Shown: positions 1 through 9,338, counted from the stretch's first letter. The stretch is 64,000 bases of DNA from Streptomyces sp. CB02058 (GCF_001905505.1 NZ_LIPG01000005.1:599621-663620), one strand, 5' to 3'. Notes: generated from the sequence alone by a model not told the origin. Numbers and translations: made by a program.

Positions 1-107
1 TCGTCGAGCTGTACATCTCCTACCTGCGCAAGAAGATCGACGCGGGGCGCACACCGATGATCCACACCCGGCGCGGGGCGGGATACCTCATCAAGCCCGG
101 GGAGTAG
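1..107 (+). CDS. OmpR-family response regulator, C-terminal end (partial)
   Basis: Only the last 34 codons are present; the reading frame starts at base 3. The peptide includes YLRKKID and HTRRGAGYLI, the recognition-helix and wing region of a winged-helix OmpR/PhoB DNA-binding domain. The stop codon lies 4 bp before the GTG of the sensor kinase, so the two form a classic regulator-kinase operon. The receiver domain lies outside the window. Family assignment is confident; the target genes are not visible, although the envelope glycosyltransferase genes downstream are plausible members of the same operon. Confidence 0.9.
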   Translation, partial: VELYISYLRKKIDAGRTPMIHTRRGAGYLIKPGE

Positions 108-111
108 CCCT

Positions 112-1794
112 GTGAGCAGGAGGAGGAACGGCGCGGGACGCCCCTGGACGCTGCGGACCCGGCTCGTCGTGTACGCGGTGACGCTCATCGCGGTCGTCGC
201 GGCCGTGATCGGCTCGGTGACCGCCATCGCCTTCCACGAGTACATGTACGGGAAGCTGGACAACCAGCTCCACGACATCGCCAGGGTGGCCCAGCAGCCC
301 CCGCCGGGCAGCGCCAAGATGGCTCCGGGCGGCGGCCCCGCGAGCGACGAGGAGCCGTTGGCCTTCATCGGCAGGGGCACGCCCGACACGTTCGGTGCCG
401 TGGTCTCCGGCGGTTCCGTCACCTCCTCCAAGGTGATCAAGGGCCCGGACGCCCGGGAGAGCGCCGAGGAGCTGACCGGGTCGCAGCGGGATGCCCTCGA
501 AGCAGCCGATGTGGCTCCGGACGGCGAGGCCCATGACGTCGAGCTGCCCGGGCTGGGCGGCTACCGCGTGGAGGCGATCTCTGCCGCCGACGGCACGACG
601 TTCCTCGTCGGCATCCCCACCGCCGAGGTGACCGGGGCCGTCAACACCCTGATCCTCGTGGAGGTCTGTGTCACCGGGGCCGGGCTCATCGCCGCCGGGA
701 TCGCCGGCGCCGCGATGGTCGGTGTCGCCCTGCGCCCGCTGCGCAGGGTGGCGGCCACCGCGACCCGGGTCTCCGAACTCCCCCTGCACAGCGGTGAGGT
801 CGCCCTCTTCGAGCGGGTCCCGGACACCGAGGCCGATCCGCGCACGGAGGTCGGCCAGGTCGGCGCGGCCCTCAACAGGATGCTGGGCCATGTCGGTTCG
901 GCCCTGGACGCGCGGCAGAAGAGCGAGATGCGGGTCCGGCAGTTCGTCGCGGACGCCAGCCATGAGCTGCGCACGCCACTGGCCTCGATCCGTGGATACG
1001 CCGAACTGACCCGGCGCGGGCGGGAGAACGCCGGTCCCGACACCCGGCACGCCCTGGGACGCATCGAGTCCGAGGCGGAGCGGATGACGGGCATGGTCGA
1101 GGACCTGCTGCTCCTGGCCGGGCTCGACGCCGGACGGCCGCTCTCGTACGAGAGCACCGATCTCTCGCCCCTGGTCATCGACGCGGTGAGCGACGCCCGG
1201 GTCGCGGACCGCGCCTGTGACGGCGTGTCCGGGGCCACCCACCACTGGCGGCTCGAACTGCCCGATGTGCCCACGACGGTCCGCGCGGACGCCACCAGGA
1301 TCCAGCAGGTGCTGGTCAACCTCCTGGCGAACGCCCGTACCCACACACCGCCCGGGACCACCGTCACGGTCCGGCTGCGCCAGGCGCGCCGGGAGGTGCC
1401 CTGGGTGACCCTGGAGGTCCAGGACAACGGGCCGGGCATCCCGGCCGAGCTTCAGCCGCGCGTCTTCGAGCGGTTCGCCCGCGGCGACGCCTCGCGCTCC
1501 CGGCACGCCGGATCGACGGGGCTCGGCCTCGCCATCGTGCAGGCCGTCGTCACCGCCCACGGGGGACAGGCCGAGGTGCGTTCGGTTCCCGGCAACACGG
1601 TGTTCGCCGTCCATCTGCCCGCGGACGCGGTGTACGAGGGCGAGGCCGTGGCAGCGCCGGCGGGCAGCCCTGCCGACGCCTCCGGAACCTGGGGAAATGA
1701 TGCCCAAGACACCCCTGTGAGCTGGGGAAACACCCTCGGGGGCGCCCCCGCCGCGCACTCACAGGCGGACCACAGGCTCAGCACACGGATGTGA
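112..1794 (+). CDS. Sensor histidine kinase (HAMP-HisKA-HATPase)
   Basis: A 560-residue membrane kinase. A first transmembrane helix lies near residues 17-40 and a second near 180-205, enclosing a periplasmic sensor of about 140 residues. A HAMP linker follows. The phospho-acceptor is His284 in the motif DASHELRTPL. The ATP-binding domain shows the N box (LVNLLANARTH), the G1 box (DNGPGIP) and the G2 box (GSTGLGLAIV). GTG at 112 follows the regulator stop by 4 bp. The last ~50 residues are a Ser/Gly/Ala-rich tail with no recognised domain. The stop overlaps the start proposed for the next gene, suggesting translational coupling. The stimulus is unknown. Confidence 0.93.
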   Translation: MSRRRNGAGRPWTLRTRLVVYAVTLIAVVAAVIGSVTAIAFHEYMYGKLDNQLHDIARVAQQPPPGSAKMAPGGGPASDEEPLAFIGRGTPDTFGAVVSGGSVTSSKVIKGPDARESAEELTGSQRDALEAADVAPDGEAHDVELPGLGGYRVEAISAADGTTFLVGIPTAEVTGAVNTLILVEVCVTGAGLIAAGIAGAAMVGVALRPLRRVAATATRVSELPLHSGEVALFERVPDTEADPRTEVGQVGAALNRMLGHVGSALDARQKSEMRVRQFVADASHELRTPLASIRGYAELTRRGRENAGPDTRHALGRIESEAERMTGMVEDLLLLAGLDAGRPLSYESTDLSPLVIDAVSDARVADRACDGVSGATHHWRLELPDVPTTVRADATRIQQVLVNLLANARTHTPPGTTVTVRLRQARREVPWVTLEVQDNGPGIPAELQPRVFERFARGDASRSRHAGSTGLGLAIVQAVVTAHGGQAEVRSVPGNTVFAVHLPADAVYEGEAVAAPAGSPADASGTWGNDAQDTPVSWGNTLGGAPAAHSQADHRLSTRM

Positions 1795-3125
1795 CAGCGG
1801 GGTTGGCGAGTGTCTGTGTCATGCGAACCGACACTCCTTGGAGCACCCTGCCGGCCCGGGAACATCTCCTGGCCGCAGCGGTCGGCGCTGCCGGCGCTCC
1901 CGTACTCGACGTGGTGGTCCCCGTCTACAACGAGGAGAAGGACCTCGAAACGTGTGTACTGCGCCTGCACGACCACCTGGCGCGAACGTTCCCCTACGGC
2001 TTCCGGATCACCGTCGCGGACAACGCGAGCACCGACCGGACGCCCCAGGTGGCGGCCCGCCTCGCGGCTCTGATCCCCGAGGTGCGGTCGTACCGGCTGG
2101 AGGAGAAGGGCCGGGGGCGGGCCCTGCGGACCGTCTGGTCCCATTCGGACTCCCCGGTCCTCGCCTACATGGACGTCGACCTCTCGACCGACCTCAACGC
2201 GCTTCTGCCGCTGGTCGCCCCGCTGATCTCGGGCCACTCGGACCTGGCCATCGGCTCGCGCCTGGCCCGCAGTTCGCGGGTGGTGCGGGGGTCGAAGCGG
2301 GAGTTCATCTCGCGGGCCTACAACCTCATCCTGCGCTCCTCGCTGTCCGCCCGGTTCAGCGACGCCCAGTGCGGCTTCAAGGCCATACGGCGCGAGGTCG
2401 CGCAGCGCCTGCTGCCCATGGTCGAGGACACCGGCTGGTTCTTCGACACCGAGATGCTGGTGCTCGCCGAGCGTGCCGGACTGCGCATCCACGAGGTGCC
2501 GGTCGACTGGGTCGACGACCCCGACTCCACCGTGCACATCGTGAAGACCGCGACCGACGACCTCAAGGGCGTCTGGCGGGTGGGCAGGGCCCTGGCCACC
2601 GGGGCGCTGCCGCTCGACCGGCTGGCGCGGCCCTTCGGGGACGACCCGCGCGACCGGGCCGTGCCCGGGGTGCCGCGCGGACTCGCCAGGCAGCTGGTCG
2701 GCTTCTGCGTCGTGGGCGTGCTCTCGACCCTGGTCTACCTCGCCCTGTACTCCCTCTTCCGGCTCGGAGCCGGCCCGCAGACCGCCAACGGCGCGGCCCT
2801 CCTGGTCTCCGCCGTCGCCAACACGGCGGCGAACCGGAGGCTCACCTTCGGGGTACGCGGCCGGGGCGGCGCGGTGCGTCACCAGGCCCAGGGACTCGTC
2901 GTCTTCGCGATCGGGCTGGCCCTCACCAGCGGCTCGCTCGCCGCGCTGGGCACGGCGTCCGGAGCGGCTTCGCACAGCACCGAGCTCGCCGTGCTGATCG
3001 CGGCCAACCTCGCGGCGACGGTGCTGCGGTTCCTGCTCTTCCGCGCCTGGGTCTTCCCCGACCGGCGCTCCGACCACCGGGACGCCCGCAAGGGTTCCGC
3101 ACACGAACTGAGGAACGTCCGATGA
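1791..3125 (+). CDS. Polyprenyl-phosphate glycosyltransferase (GT2, DPM1-like) fused to a GtrA domain
   Basis: Residues ~35-260 are a family 2 glycosyltransferase: VVVPVYNEEKDLE at the nucleotide-binding strand, the DxD-type metal site in YMDVDLSTD, and CGFKAIRR, as in dolichol-phosphate mannose synthases. Residues ~295-430 form a GtrA-like four-helix membrane domain (LVGFCVVGVLSTLVYLALY). It probably loads a sugar onto polyprenyl phosphate at the inner membrane face for use by the next gene. GTG at 1791 overlaps the kinase stop (GTGA); ATG at 1821 is an alternative start without the first 10 residues, and neither has a strong ribosome-binding site. It overlaps the following gene by 4 bp (ATGA). 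Confidence 0.9.
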   Translation: MTAGLASVCVMRTDTPWSTLPAREHLLAAAVGAAGAPVLDVVVPVYNEEKDLETCVLRLHDHLARTFPYGFRITVADNASTDRTPQVAARLAALIPEVRSYRLEEKGRGRALRTVWSHSDSPVLAYMDVDLSTDLNALLPLVAPLISGHSDLAIGSRLARSSRVVRGSKREFISRAYNLILRSSLSARFSDAQCGFKAIRREVAQRLLPMVEDTGWFFDTEMLVLAERAGLRIHEVPVDWVDDPDSTVHIVKTATDDLKGVWRVGRALATGALPLDRLARPFGDDPRDRAVPGVPRGLARQLVGFCVVGVLSTLVYLALYSLFRLGAGPQTANGAALLVSAVANTAANRRLTFGVRGRGGAVRHQAQGLVVFAIGLALTSGSLAALGTASGAASHSTELAVLIAANLAATVLRFLLFRAWVFPDRRSDHRDARKGSAHELRNVR

Positions 3126-5290
3126 CCGCCGCAACGCACTCCGACCATCTCCAGGTCCCGCCCCCGGCGCCGCCCGCGCACGCCGCGGGCCGCCGGGAGC
3201 CGCTGCCGCGGCGTGTCCTGAGGGGCAGGCCAGAGGACCCGCGGTGGGTGCGGCCCGCCTTCCTCGGCATGCTGCTGGTCATCGCGCTCGCGTACCTGTG
3301 GAACCTGAGCGCCTCCGGTTACGCCAACTCCTTCTACTCCGCGGCCGTTCAGGCAGGCAGCCAGAGCTGGAAGGCCTTCTTCTTCGGCTCGCTGGACTCC
3401 GCGAACGCGATCACCGTCGACAAGCCCCCGGCCACGCTCTGGCCGATGGCCCTGTCGGTGCGGATGTTCGGCCTGAGCTCCTGGGCGATCCTCGCGCCCC
3501 AGGTGCTCATGGGCGTCGCGACGGCGGGCGTCCTCCACGCGTCCGTGCGCCGCCGCTTCAGCGCCGCCGCCGGTCTGATCACGATGGCGGTCTTCGCGCT
3601 GACCCCGGTCGCCGCGCTGATGTTCCGCTTCAACAACCCGGACGCGCTGCTCGCGCTCCTGATGACCGTCACCGTCTACTGCGTGCTGCGCGCCCTGGAG
3701 GGCGGCCGTACGAAGTGGCTGGTCTGGGCGGGTGTCGCGGTGGGCCTCGCGTTCCTCTCGAAGACCCTCCAGGCGTTCCTGATCCTGCCGCCGCTGGCGG
3801 TGCTGTACGCGGTGTTCGCGCCGGTCTCCGTGCGGAAGAGGTTCGGCCAGATCGGCCTGGCCGCGCTGGCGATGATCGTCTCCGGTGGCTGGTGGGTCGC
3901 GATCGTCGAGCTGTGGCCCGCCTCCTCGCGGCCGTACATCGGGGGCTCGCAGAACAACTCCTTCCTGGAACTCACCTTCGGTTACAACGGACTCGGCCGG
4001 ATCAACGGCGAGGAGACCGGTAGCGTCGGCGGAGGCGGAGGCGGCGGCCAGGGCGGCGGCTGGGGTGAGACCGGCATCGGCCGGATGTTCAACTCCGAGA
4101 TCGGCAGCCAGATCTCGTGGCTGCTGCCCGCCGCGCTGATCCTGCTGGTCGCCGGAGTCTGGCTGACCCGGCGGGCGAAGCGGACCGACACGGCCCGCGC
4201 GGCGTTCCTCGCCTGGGGCGGGTCTCTGCTGATGACGGCGCTCGTCTTCAGCTTCATGGCCGGCATCTTCCACCAGTACTACACGGTGGCGCTGGCCCCC
4301 TACATCGCGGCGCTGGTCGGCATGGGTGCCACGGTCCTGTGGGAGGAGCGGGCCACGTGGTGGGCGGGCGCCGCGCTCGGCGCGACCGTCGCGGTGACGG
4401 CCGTCTGGTCGTACGTCCTGCTGGGGCGCACGCCGGACTACTTCCCCTGGCTGCGCTGGGCCGTCCTGATCGGCGGTCTGGTGGCCGCGGTGGGGCTGCT
4501 GCTCGCCGCACGGCTGGGGCGTGCGCTGGCGCTCGGAGTGCTGGGGCTGGGCCTCGCGGCGTCGCTGGCCGGGCCGACGGCGTACACGATCAGCACACTG
4601 AACACCGGGCACCAGGGGTCGATCGTCACGGCGGGGCCGTCGAGCGGGGGCATGGGTGGTCCCGGCGGCGGCGGCGGTGGCGGTAACGGCGGTGGCCCCG
4701 GCGGCGGCATGCAGCCTCCCGGCCAGGGCACGCAGCAGGGCGGCGGCCAGGCGCCGGGCAACGCGCAGGGCAACTCCCAGGGCGGTGGCTTCCCCGGCGG
4801 CGGGACGCCCGGCCAGGGCCAGGCTCCCGGCGGCGGTCAGGGCCGGGCCCCGGGCGCCAAGCAGGGCGGTACGCCCGGCGGCGGCATGGGCGAAGGCGGC
4901 ATGGGTGGCGGAGGCATGGGCGGTCTGCTCAACGGCGCCTCCGTCGACTCCGAGGCCAAGACCCTGCTCAAGCAGAACGCCGACGCCTACACCTGGGCCG
5001 CGGCGGCCATCGGTTCCCAGAACGCCGCGAGTTACCAGCTGGCCACCGGTGACCCGGTGATGGCGATCGGCGGATTCAACGGGAGCGACCCGTCCCCGAC
5101 GCTCGCGCAGTTCAAGAAGTACGTGGAGGAGGGGAAGATCCACTACTTCATCTCCGGCGGGATGGGCGGCGGGATGGGCGGCGAGGGCACCTCGTCCCAG
5201 ATCTCCTCGTGGGTGGAGGAGAACTTCAAGGAGGTCACGGTCGGAAGCGCGACCTTCTACGACCTCACCCAGCCGACGAGCGCCGCGTAG
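3122..5290 (+). CDS. Family 39/ArnT-like membrane glycosyltransferase with Gly-rich extracytoplasmic insertion
   Basis: A 722-residue multi-pass protein. ATG at 3122 overlaps the previous stop and has GAGGAA upstream, which fixes the start well inside the longer open frame. The N-terminal half has the hallmarks of polyprenyl-phosphate-dependent glycosyltransferases: an early extracytoplasmic loop with an acidic site (ITVDKPPATLW) and many helices (for example LLVIALAYLWNLS). Residues ~507-602 are a low-complexity Gly/Gln/Pro/Met tract. A soluble C-terminal domain follows (residues ~605-722), with ATGDPVMAIGGFNGSDP and IHYFISGGMGG. It likely transfers the lipid-linked sugar made by the upstream gene to an envelope acceptor. 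Sugar and acceptor cannot be read from the sequence. Confidence 0.88.
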   Translation: MTAATHSDHLQVPPPAPPAHAAGRREPLPRRVLRGRPEDPRWVRPAFLGMLLVIALAYLWNLSASGYANSFYSAAVQAGSQSWKAFFFGSLDSANAITVDKPPATLWPMALSVRMFGLSSWAILAPQVLMGVATAGVLHASVRRRFSAAAGLITMAVFALTPVAALMFRFNNPDALLALLMTVTVYCVLRALEGGRTKWLVWAGVAVGLAFLSKTLQAFLILPPLAVLYAVFAPVSVRKRFGQIGLAALAMIVSGGWWVAIVELWPASSRPYIGGSQNNSFLELTFGYNGLGRINGEETGSVGGGGGGGQGGGWGETGIGRMFNSEIGSQISWLLPAALILLVAGVWLTRRAKRTDTARAAFLAWGGSLLMTALVFSFMAGIFHQYYTVALAPYIAALVGMGATVLWEERATWWAGAALGATVAVTAVWSYVLLGRTPDYFPWLRWAVLIGGLVAAVGLLLAARLGRALALGVLGLGLAASLAGPTAYTISTLNTGHQGSIVTAGPSSGGMGGPGGGGGGGNGGGPGGGMQPPGQGTQQGGGQAPGNAQGNSQGGGFPGGGTPGQGQAPGGGQGRAPGAKQGGTPGGGMGEGGMGGGGMGGLLNGASVDSEAKTLLKQNADAYTWAAAAIGSQNAASYQLATGDPVMAIGGFNGSDPSPTLAQFKKYVEEGKIHYFISGGMGGGMGGEGTSSQISSWVEENFKEVTVGSATFYDLTQPTSAA

Positions 5291-5385
5291 GGAGCGGATG
5301 TCGCCCACGGCGACGGGAGGGCGGTGGCCCGGGGCGAACCCCGGGCCACCGCCCTCTGCCGTGCCCGGCGCCGCCCCCAAAGGTG

Positions 5386-5442
5386 TTGTACGGCGTACAG
5401 GAGGTGCCATACGGTGTACGGCAACAGTCCCATACACCGTAC
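5386..5442 (+). promoter_or_regulatory. Promoter and probable TetR operator of the MFS gene
   Basis: TTGTAC (5386-5391) and TACGGT (5410-5415) form a -35/-10 pair with 18-bp spacing. The region holds the inverted repeat TACGGTGTA (5410-5418) / TACACCGTA (5432-5440) and a further related motif, GTACGGCGTAC (5388-5398). The arrangement suits a TetR-family repressor, most simply the one encoded just downstream of the exporter. Operator function is inferred. Confidence 0.6.
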
Positions 5443-5467
5443 AAGTGCACCGGAACCAGGAGCCCGC

Positions 5468-6988
5468 ATGACGGCGACCGCCGCCGAGCAGAAGGACCTC
5501 GCCCCCGGGGGCGGCCATGCGCAGCGCTGGCTGATCCTCGGAGTCATCTGTCTCGCCCAGCTCACCGTGCTGCTCGACAACACGGTCCTGAACGTCGCGA
5601 TCCCCTCGCTCACCGCCGAACTCGACGCGTCCACCGCCGATGTGCAGTGGATGATCAACGCGTACTCCCTCGTCCAGGCTGGCCTGCTGCTCACCGCGGG
5701 CAGCGCGTCGGACCGCTACGGCCGCAAGAAGATGCTGGTCGCCGGCCTCGTGGTGTTCGGCGTCGGATCACTCGCGGCCGGACTCTCGCAGTCCTCGGGG
5801 CAGCTGATCGCCGCCCGCGCGGGCATGGGGGTCGGAGGCGCGCTGCTGATCACGACCACGCTGTCCGTGGTGGTCCAGATCTTCGACGACACCGAGCGCG
5901 TGAAGGCGATCGGGATCTGGTCGACCGTCAACTCCCTGGGCTTCGCCGCCGGTCCGCTGCTCGGCGGGGCGATGCTCGACCACTTCTGGTGGGGCGCGAT
6001 CTTCCTGATCAACATCCCGGTCGCGGTCGTCGGCCTGATCGCCGTCGTCCGGCTCGTCCCGGAGTCCAGGAACCCCAGCGGGGACCGCCCCGACCTGTTC
6101 GGGGCGCTGCTCTCCACCATCGGCATGGCCGCCGTGGTGTACGCGATCATCTCCGGCCCGGAACACGGCTGGGGCTCCGGCCAGGTCCTGCTGACCGCCT
6201 TCGCGGGGGTCGCGGTGCTCACCGGGTTCGTCCTGTGGGAGCTGCACGTTCCCCACCCGATGCTGGACATGCACTTCTTCCGCAACCAGCGGTTCACCGG
6301 CGCGGTCGCGGGTGCGATCCTCGTCGCCTTCGGGATGACCGGTTCACTCTTCCTGCTCACCCAGCACCTGCAGTTCGTGCTCGGCTACGAGCCGTTGGAG
6401 GCCGGTCTGCGCACCGCGCCGCTCGCCCTGACCGTCGTCGCGCTCAACCTCACGGGAATCGGCGCCCGGATCGTCGGGAGGACGGGCACGCCCGCCACCA
6501 TCGCCACCGGGATGAGCCTGCTGGCCGCGGGGCTCGCCGCGATCGCGCTGCTGGGCGGCCGGGGATACGGCGGCATGCTGCTCGGCCTGGTCGTCATGGG
6601 GGCGGGTGTCGCGCTCGCCATGCCCGCGATGGCCAACGCGATCATGAGCGCCATCCCCCGGGAGAAGGCGGGAGTGGGCGCCGGGGTGAACGGCACGCTC
6701 GCCGAGTTCGGCAACGGGCTCGGGGTCGCCGTCCTCGGCGCCGTACTCAACTCGCGGTTCGCCGCGCTCGTACCGGGTGCCGTCGGCACCGCCTCGCTGC
6801 CGGCCGTGCTCGGTGCGGCGGACGGTCCGGCCGACCGGGAGCGGATCACGGACGCCTTCGCCTCCGGTCTGGAGGCCAGCCAACTGGTCGGCGCGGTCGC
6901 CGTCCTGGCGGGCGGGCTGCTGGCGGCCGCCCTGCTGAGGAGGGCGGAGCGCGCCGAGGCGGATCAGGAGCCCGGGGTGCGGGCATAG
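5468..6988 (+). CDS. MFS exporter, DHA2 (EmrB/QacA) family
   Basis: A 506-residue drug:H+ antiporter-type protein with about 14 predicted transmembrane helices. Family signatures are visible: LTVLLDNTVLNVAIPSL in helix 1 (motif D1 of DHA2 proteins), DRYGRKKML after helix 2 (motif A), and the loop-rich centre typical of 14-TMS exporters. ATG at 5468 is chosen because an AGGAG precedes it; the open frame upstream is the promoter region. Substrate is unknown. The TetR gene follows 59 bp downstream on the same strand, and the inverted repeats before this gene are a likely operator. Confidence 0.92.
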   Translation: MTATAAEQKDLAPGGGHAQRWLILGVICLAQLTVLLDNTVLNVAIPSLTAELDASTADVQWMINAYSLVQAGLLLTAGSASDRYGRKKMLVAGLVVFGVGSLAAGLSQSSGQLIAARAGMGVGGALLITTTLSVVVQIFDDTERVKAIGIWSTVNSLGFAAGPLLGGAMLDHFWWGAIFLINIPVAVVGLIAVVRLVPESRNPSGDRPDLFGALLSTIGMAAVVYAIISGPEHGWGSGQVLLTAFAGVAVLTGFVLWELHVPHPMLDMHFFRNQRFTGAVAGAILVAFGMTGSLFLLTQHLQFVLGYEPLEAGLRTAPLALTVVALNLTGIGARIVGRTGTPATIATGMSLLAAGLAAIALLGGRGYGGMLLGLVVMGAGVALAMPAMANAIMSAIPREKAGVGAGVNGTLAEFGNGLGVAVLGAVLNSRFAALVPGAVGTASLPAVLGAADGPADRERITDAFASGLEASQLVGAVAVLAGGLLAAALLRRAERAEADQEPGVRA

Positions 6989-7047
6989 CATCGGACGGGG
7001 GGCGCGGATACGCGAGGAGTGCCACCGCAAGACGAGGAGCGTGTGTC

Positions 7048-7827
7048 ATGGGGTCCGGGGCAGACCGTGTGAGGAACCCTGCGCGGGTCAGTGTGTGGCT
7101 GGACCGGCGGACTCCCTCGCGCACCCGGAGGACGGACCAGCCGGCCGGCCTCGACCGCGACAGGATCACGGCGGCGAGCGTGCGGCTGCTGGACGCCGAC
7201 GGCCTGGCGAAGTTCTCCATGCGCCGCCTCGCCGCCGAGCTGGATGTCACGGCGATGTCCCTCTACTGGTACGTCGACACCAAGGACGACCTGCTGGAAC
7301 TCGCCCTGGACACCGTCTTCGGCGAGATCCCGGCCGCACCCGAGGGCGGCGACTGGCAGGACCGGCTGCGCGAACTGGCCACCGACTACCGGAGGATGCT
7401 GGTCGGCCATCCCTGGGTGTCGGCACTCATCGGCAGCTTCCTGAACATCGGGCCGCACTCCATGCTGTTCTCGTACGCCGTCCAGGACGTCATCCGGGCC
7501 ACGGGCCTGCCCCTGGAGCGGCAGACGGGGGCGATGGCCGCCGTCTTCCAGTTCGTCTACGGATTCGGCAGCACCGAGGGCCACTTCGTGCAGCGCACCG
7601 TGGAGGCGGGGCTCACCCAGGACGAGTACTTCGAGCGGGCGATGGGCACGATCCGCGCGCACCCTGAGCTCAACCAGGTCATGCGGCCTTCGGAGGACCT
7701 GATGGACGCGCGGGGCGGCGACACGGTCGAGGAGATGCGCGAGCGGGACTTCGTCTACGCGCTGGACCTGCTGATCGCCGGCATCGAGGCCACCCGCGCG
7801 ACGGCGACGGCCGAGCGGCGCGCGTAG
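7048..7827 (+). CDS. TetR-family transcriptional regulator
   Basis: A 259-residue regulator. The helix-turn-helix lies at residues ~35-80 (TAASVRLLDADGLAKFSMRR, then AAELDVTAMSLYWYVDTKDD), with the invariant aromatic residues of the recognition helix. The C-terminal ligand-binding half resembles the TetR_C (tetracycline repressor-like) family. A basic N-terminal extension of ~30 residues precedes the HTH. ATG at 7048 has GAGGAG upstream. It follows the exporter gene in the same direction and probably represses the shared operon in the absence of an effector. Confidence 0.9.
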   Translation: MGSGADRVRNPARVSVWLDRRTPSRTRRTDQPAGLDRDRITAASVRLLDADGLAKFSMRRLAAELDVTAMSLYWYVDTKDDLLELALDTVFGEIPAAPEGGDWQDRLRELATDYRRMLVGHPWVSALIGSFLNIGPHSMLFSYAVQDVIRATGLPLERQTGAMAAVFQFVYGFGSTEGHFVQRTVEAGLTQDEYFERAMGTIRAHPELNQVMRPSEDLMDARGGDTVEEMRERDFVYALDLLIAGIEATRATATAERRA

Positions 7828-7911
7828 CGGGCCTGACCGGGCGCGCGTGGTGGATCTGACCGGTGCGTGTTCCGGCGCCCCGGACGGGCCCGGAGTCCCG
7901 GCGGGTCCGGA

Positions 7912-8859
7912 TCAGTAGCCGCGGCGGGTGTCCACGGCCAGTGCGGGCGTCCGGCCCCCGGCCAGGTCCGCCCAGCAGGCCGCGAAGTCCGCGACGACGT
8001 CCTCCTCGGCCGTGATGCCCGCCGAGTGCGAGGTGATCACCGTGCGCGGCAGCCGCCATGCGGGGTTCTCCGGGCCCGCCGGTTCGTCGGGCAGCACGTC
8101 GAGGACGGCCCCGCGCACCGTGCCGTCGTGCAGCGCGGCCTCCAGCGCGGCCATGTCCACGGTCGCGCCCCGGCCGACGTTGACGAACGCGGCGCCGCGC
8201 ATCGCGCTGAACCGGGCGGTGTCGAAGTAGCGCTCGGTGGCCCCGGTCAGCGGCAGGGTGGACACCACCCACCGGGCGTCCGCCAGCGCCGCCGCCTCCT
8301 CGTCCGAACCGGCCCGGACCACCCGGTCGAAGCCGGGCGGCACCGCACGGGGCGTGCGGCACACGCCCACCGTGCGCACGGCGCACGCCCGCAGGAGGCC
8401 CGCGACGGCGGAACCGATGCGCCCGGTGCCGTGGACCACGGCGGTGCGTCCTGCGACGAGTTCGGAGGGGAGGCGGCGCCACTCGGCCCGCGCGTGCTGG
8501 GCGGTGTGCTCGGGGACGGACTGGCACTCGGCGAGCACCCAGGCCAGTACGTACTGGGCGATCCGCTCACCCATCCGCCCCACCGTCCGCGTCAGCAGGG
8601 CCCCCTCGGGCCAGGGCCCGGCGGCGAGCAGCGCGTCCGTACCGGCGTTGACGCTGTGGAACCACAGCAGCCCGGGGGTCCGCAGCGCTTCTGGCAGCGC
8701 GTCGCCCACGTACACGAACGGTCCGTCGGGCGCGCTCGCGTACGCGGGTTCCGCGGGCCGGTCCGTGATCCTTTCCAGCTCGCGGACCACGGCCGGGCCC
8801 ACGGAGGGGGAGACGAGCAGACGGGCCCGCGCCGGCGGGGCGGGGTGGGGCGGGAGCAC
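7912..8859 (-). CDS. D-2-hydroxyacid dehydrogenase family protein
   Basis: A 315-residue NAD(P)-dependent oxidoreductase of the D-isomer 2-hydroxyacid dehydrogenase family. The Rossmann motif is VHGTGRIGSAVAG. STLPLTGATERYFD, FVNVGRG and the catalytic His in SHSAGIT are in the expected order; the loop VLDVLPDEP holds the conserved acidic residue. GTG at 8859 is 8 bp after the PPOX gene stop; the longer open frame upstream would overlap that gene completely. It is the last gene of a minus-strand run and converges with the TetR gene. Substrate unknown. Confidence 0.85.
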   Translation of the reverse strand: MLPPHPAPPARARLLVSPSVGPAVVRELERITDRPAEPAYASAPDGPFVYVGDALPEALRTPGLLWFHSVNAGTDALLAAGPWPEGALLTRTVGRMGERIAQYVLAWVLAECQSVPEHTAQHARAEWRRLPSELVAGRTAVVHGTGRIGSAVAGLLRACAVRTVGVCRTPRAVPPGFDRVVRAGSDEEAAALADARWVVSTLPLTGATERYFDTARFSAMRGAAFVNVGRGATVDMAALEAALHDGTVRGAVLDVLPDEPAGPENPAWRLPRTVITSHSAGITAEEDVVADFAACWADLAGGRTPALAVDTRRGY

Positions 8860-8867
8860 GGGGACGG

Positions 8868-9338
8868 TCAGCCGCCGTCCGAGAGACGGGCGGGGAAGCC
8901 GCCGGTGGCGACGGGGCTCCAGCGCTCCGGGGTGATCCGGATGATGGACTTGCCCTGCTTGACCATCGCCGCCCGGTACTCGTCCCAGTCGGGGTGCTCG
9001 CCGGAGATGGTGCGGAAGTACTCCACGAGGGGCTCGACCGAATCCGGTGCGTCGATCACCTCGGCCGAGCCGTCGATCTGGACCCAGGGTCCGTTCCACT
9101 CGTCCGACAGGACGATGACGCTCACCCGCTCGTCCCGCTTGGCGTTGCGGGTCTTGGCCCGTTCGGGGTAGGTCGAGACGACGATCCTGCCCGCGTCGTC
9201 GACGCCGCAGGTGAGCGGGGAGCCCTGGGGGCGGCCGTCGGACCGGGTGGTCAGCAGGATCGCCCGGTGCCTGGGCCGCACGAAGTCCAGGAGTTCCCCG
9301 AGCTCCACGGCGGTGTTGGTCGCGATGTTGGGTGCCAT
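8868..9338 (-). CDS. PPOX-class (F420-dependent type) flavin/deazaflavin-binding protein
   Basis: A 156-residue split beta-barrel protein. The pattern of an N-terminal TTRSDGRPQGSPLTCGVDDAG strand pair, then ERAKTRNAKRDERVSV, then GPWVQIDGSAEVID is characteristic of the actinobacterial PPOX/F420-dependent family related to Rv1155. Such proteins reduce or bind unsaturated substrates using F420 or flavin. ATG at 9338. It lies 29 bp after the YceI gene and 8 bp before the dehydrogenase, so a three-gene redox-linked transcript is plausible. The substrate cannot be inferred. Confidence 0.88.
   Translation of the reverse strand: MAPNIATNTAVELGELLDFVRPRHRAILLTTRSDGRPQGSPLTCGVDDAGRIVVSTYPERAKTRNAKRDERVSVIVLSDEWNGPWVQIDGSAEVIDAPDSVEPLVEYFRTISGEHPDWDEYRAAMVKQGKSIIRITPERWSPVATGGFPARLSDGG

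Noticed and set aside
3244..4023. Alternative plus-strand frame inside the ArnT-like gene
   Set aside because: Arg/Pro-rich frame-shifted shadow; the chosen frame has continuous membrane helices.
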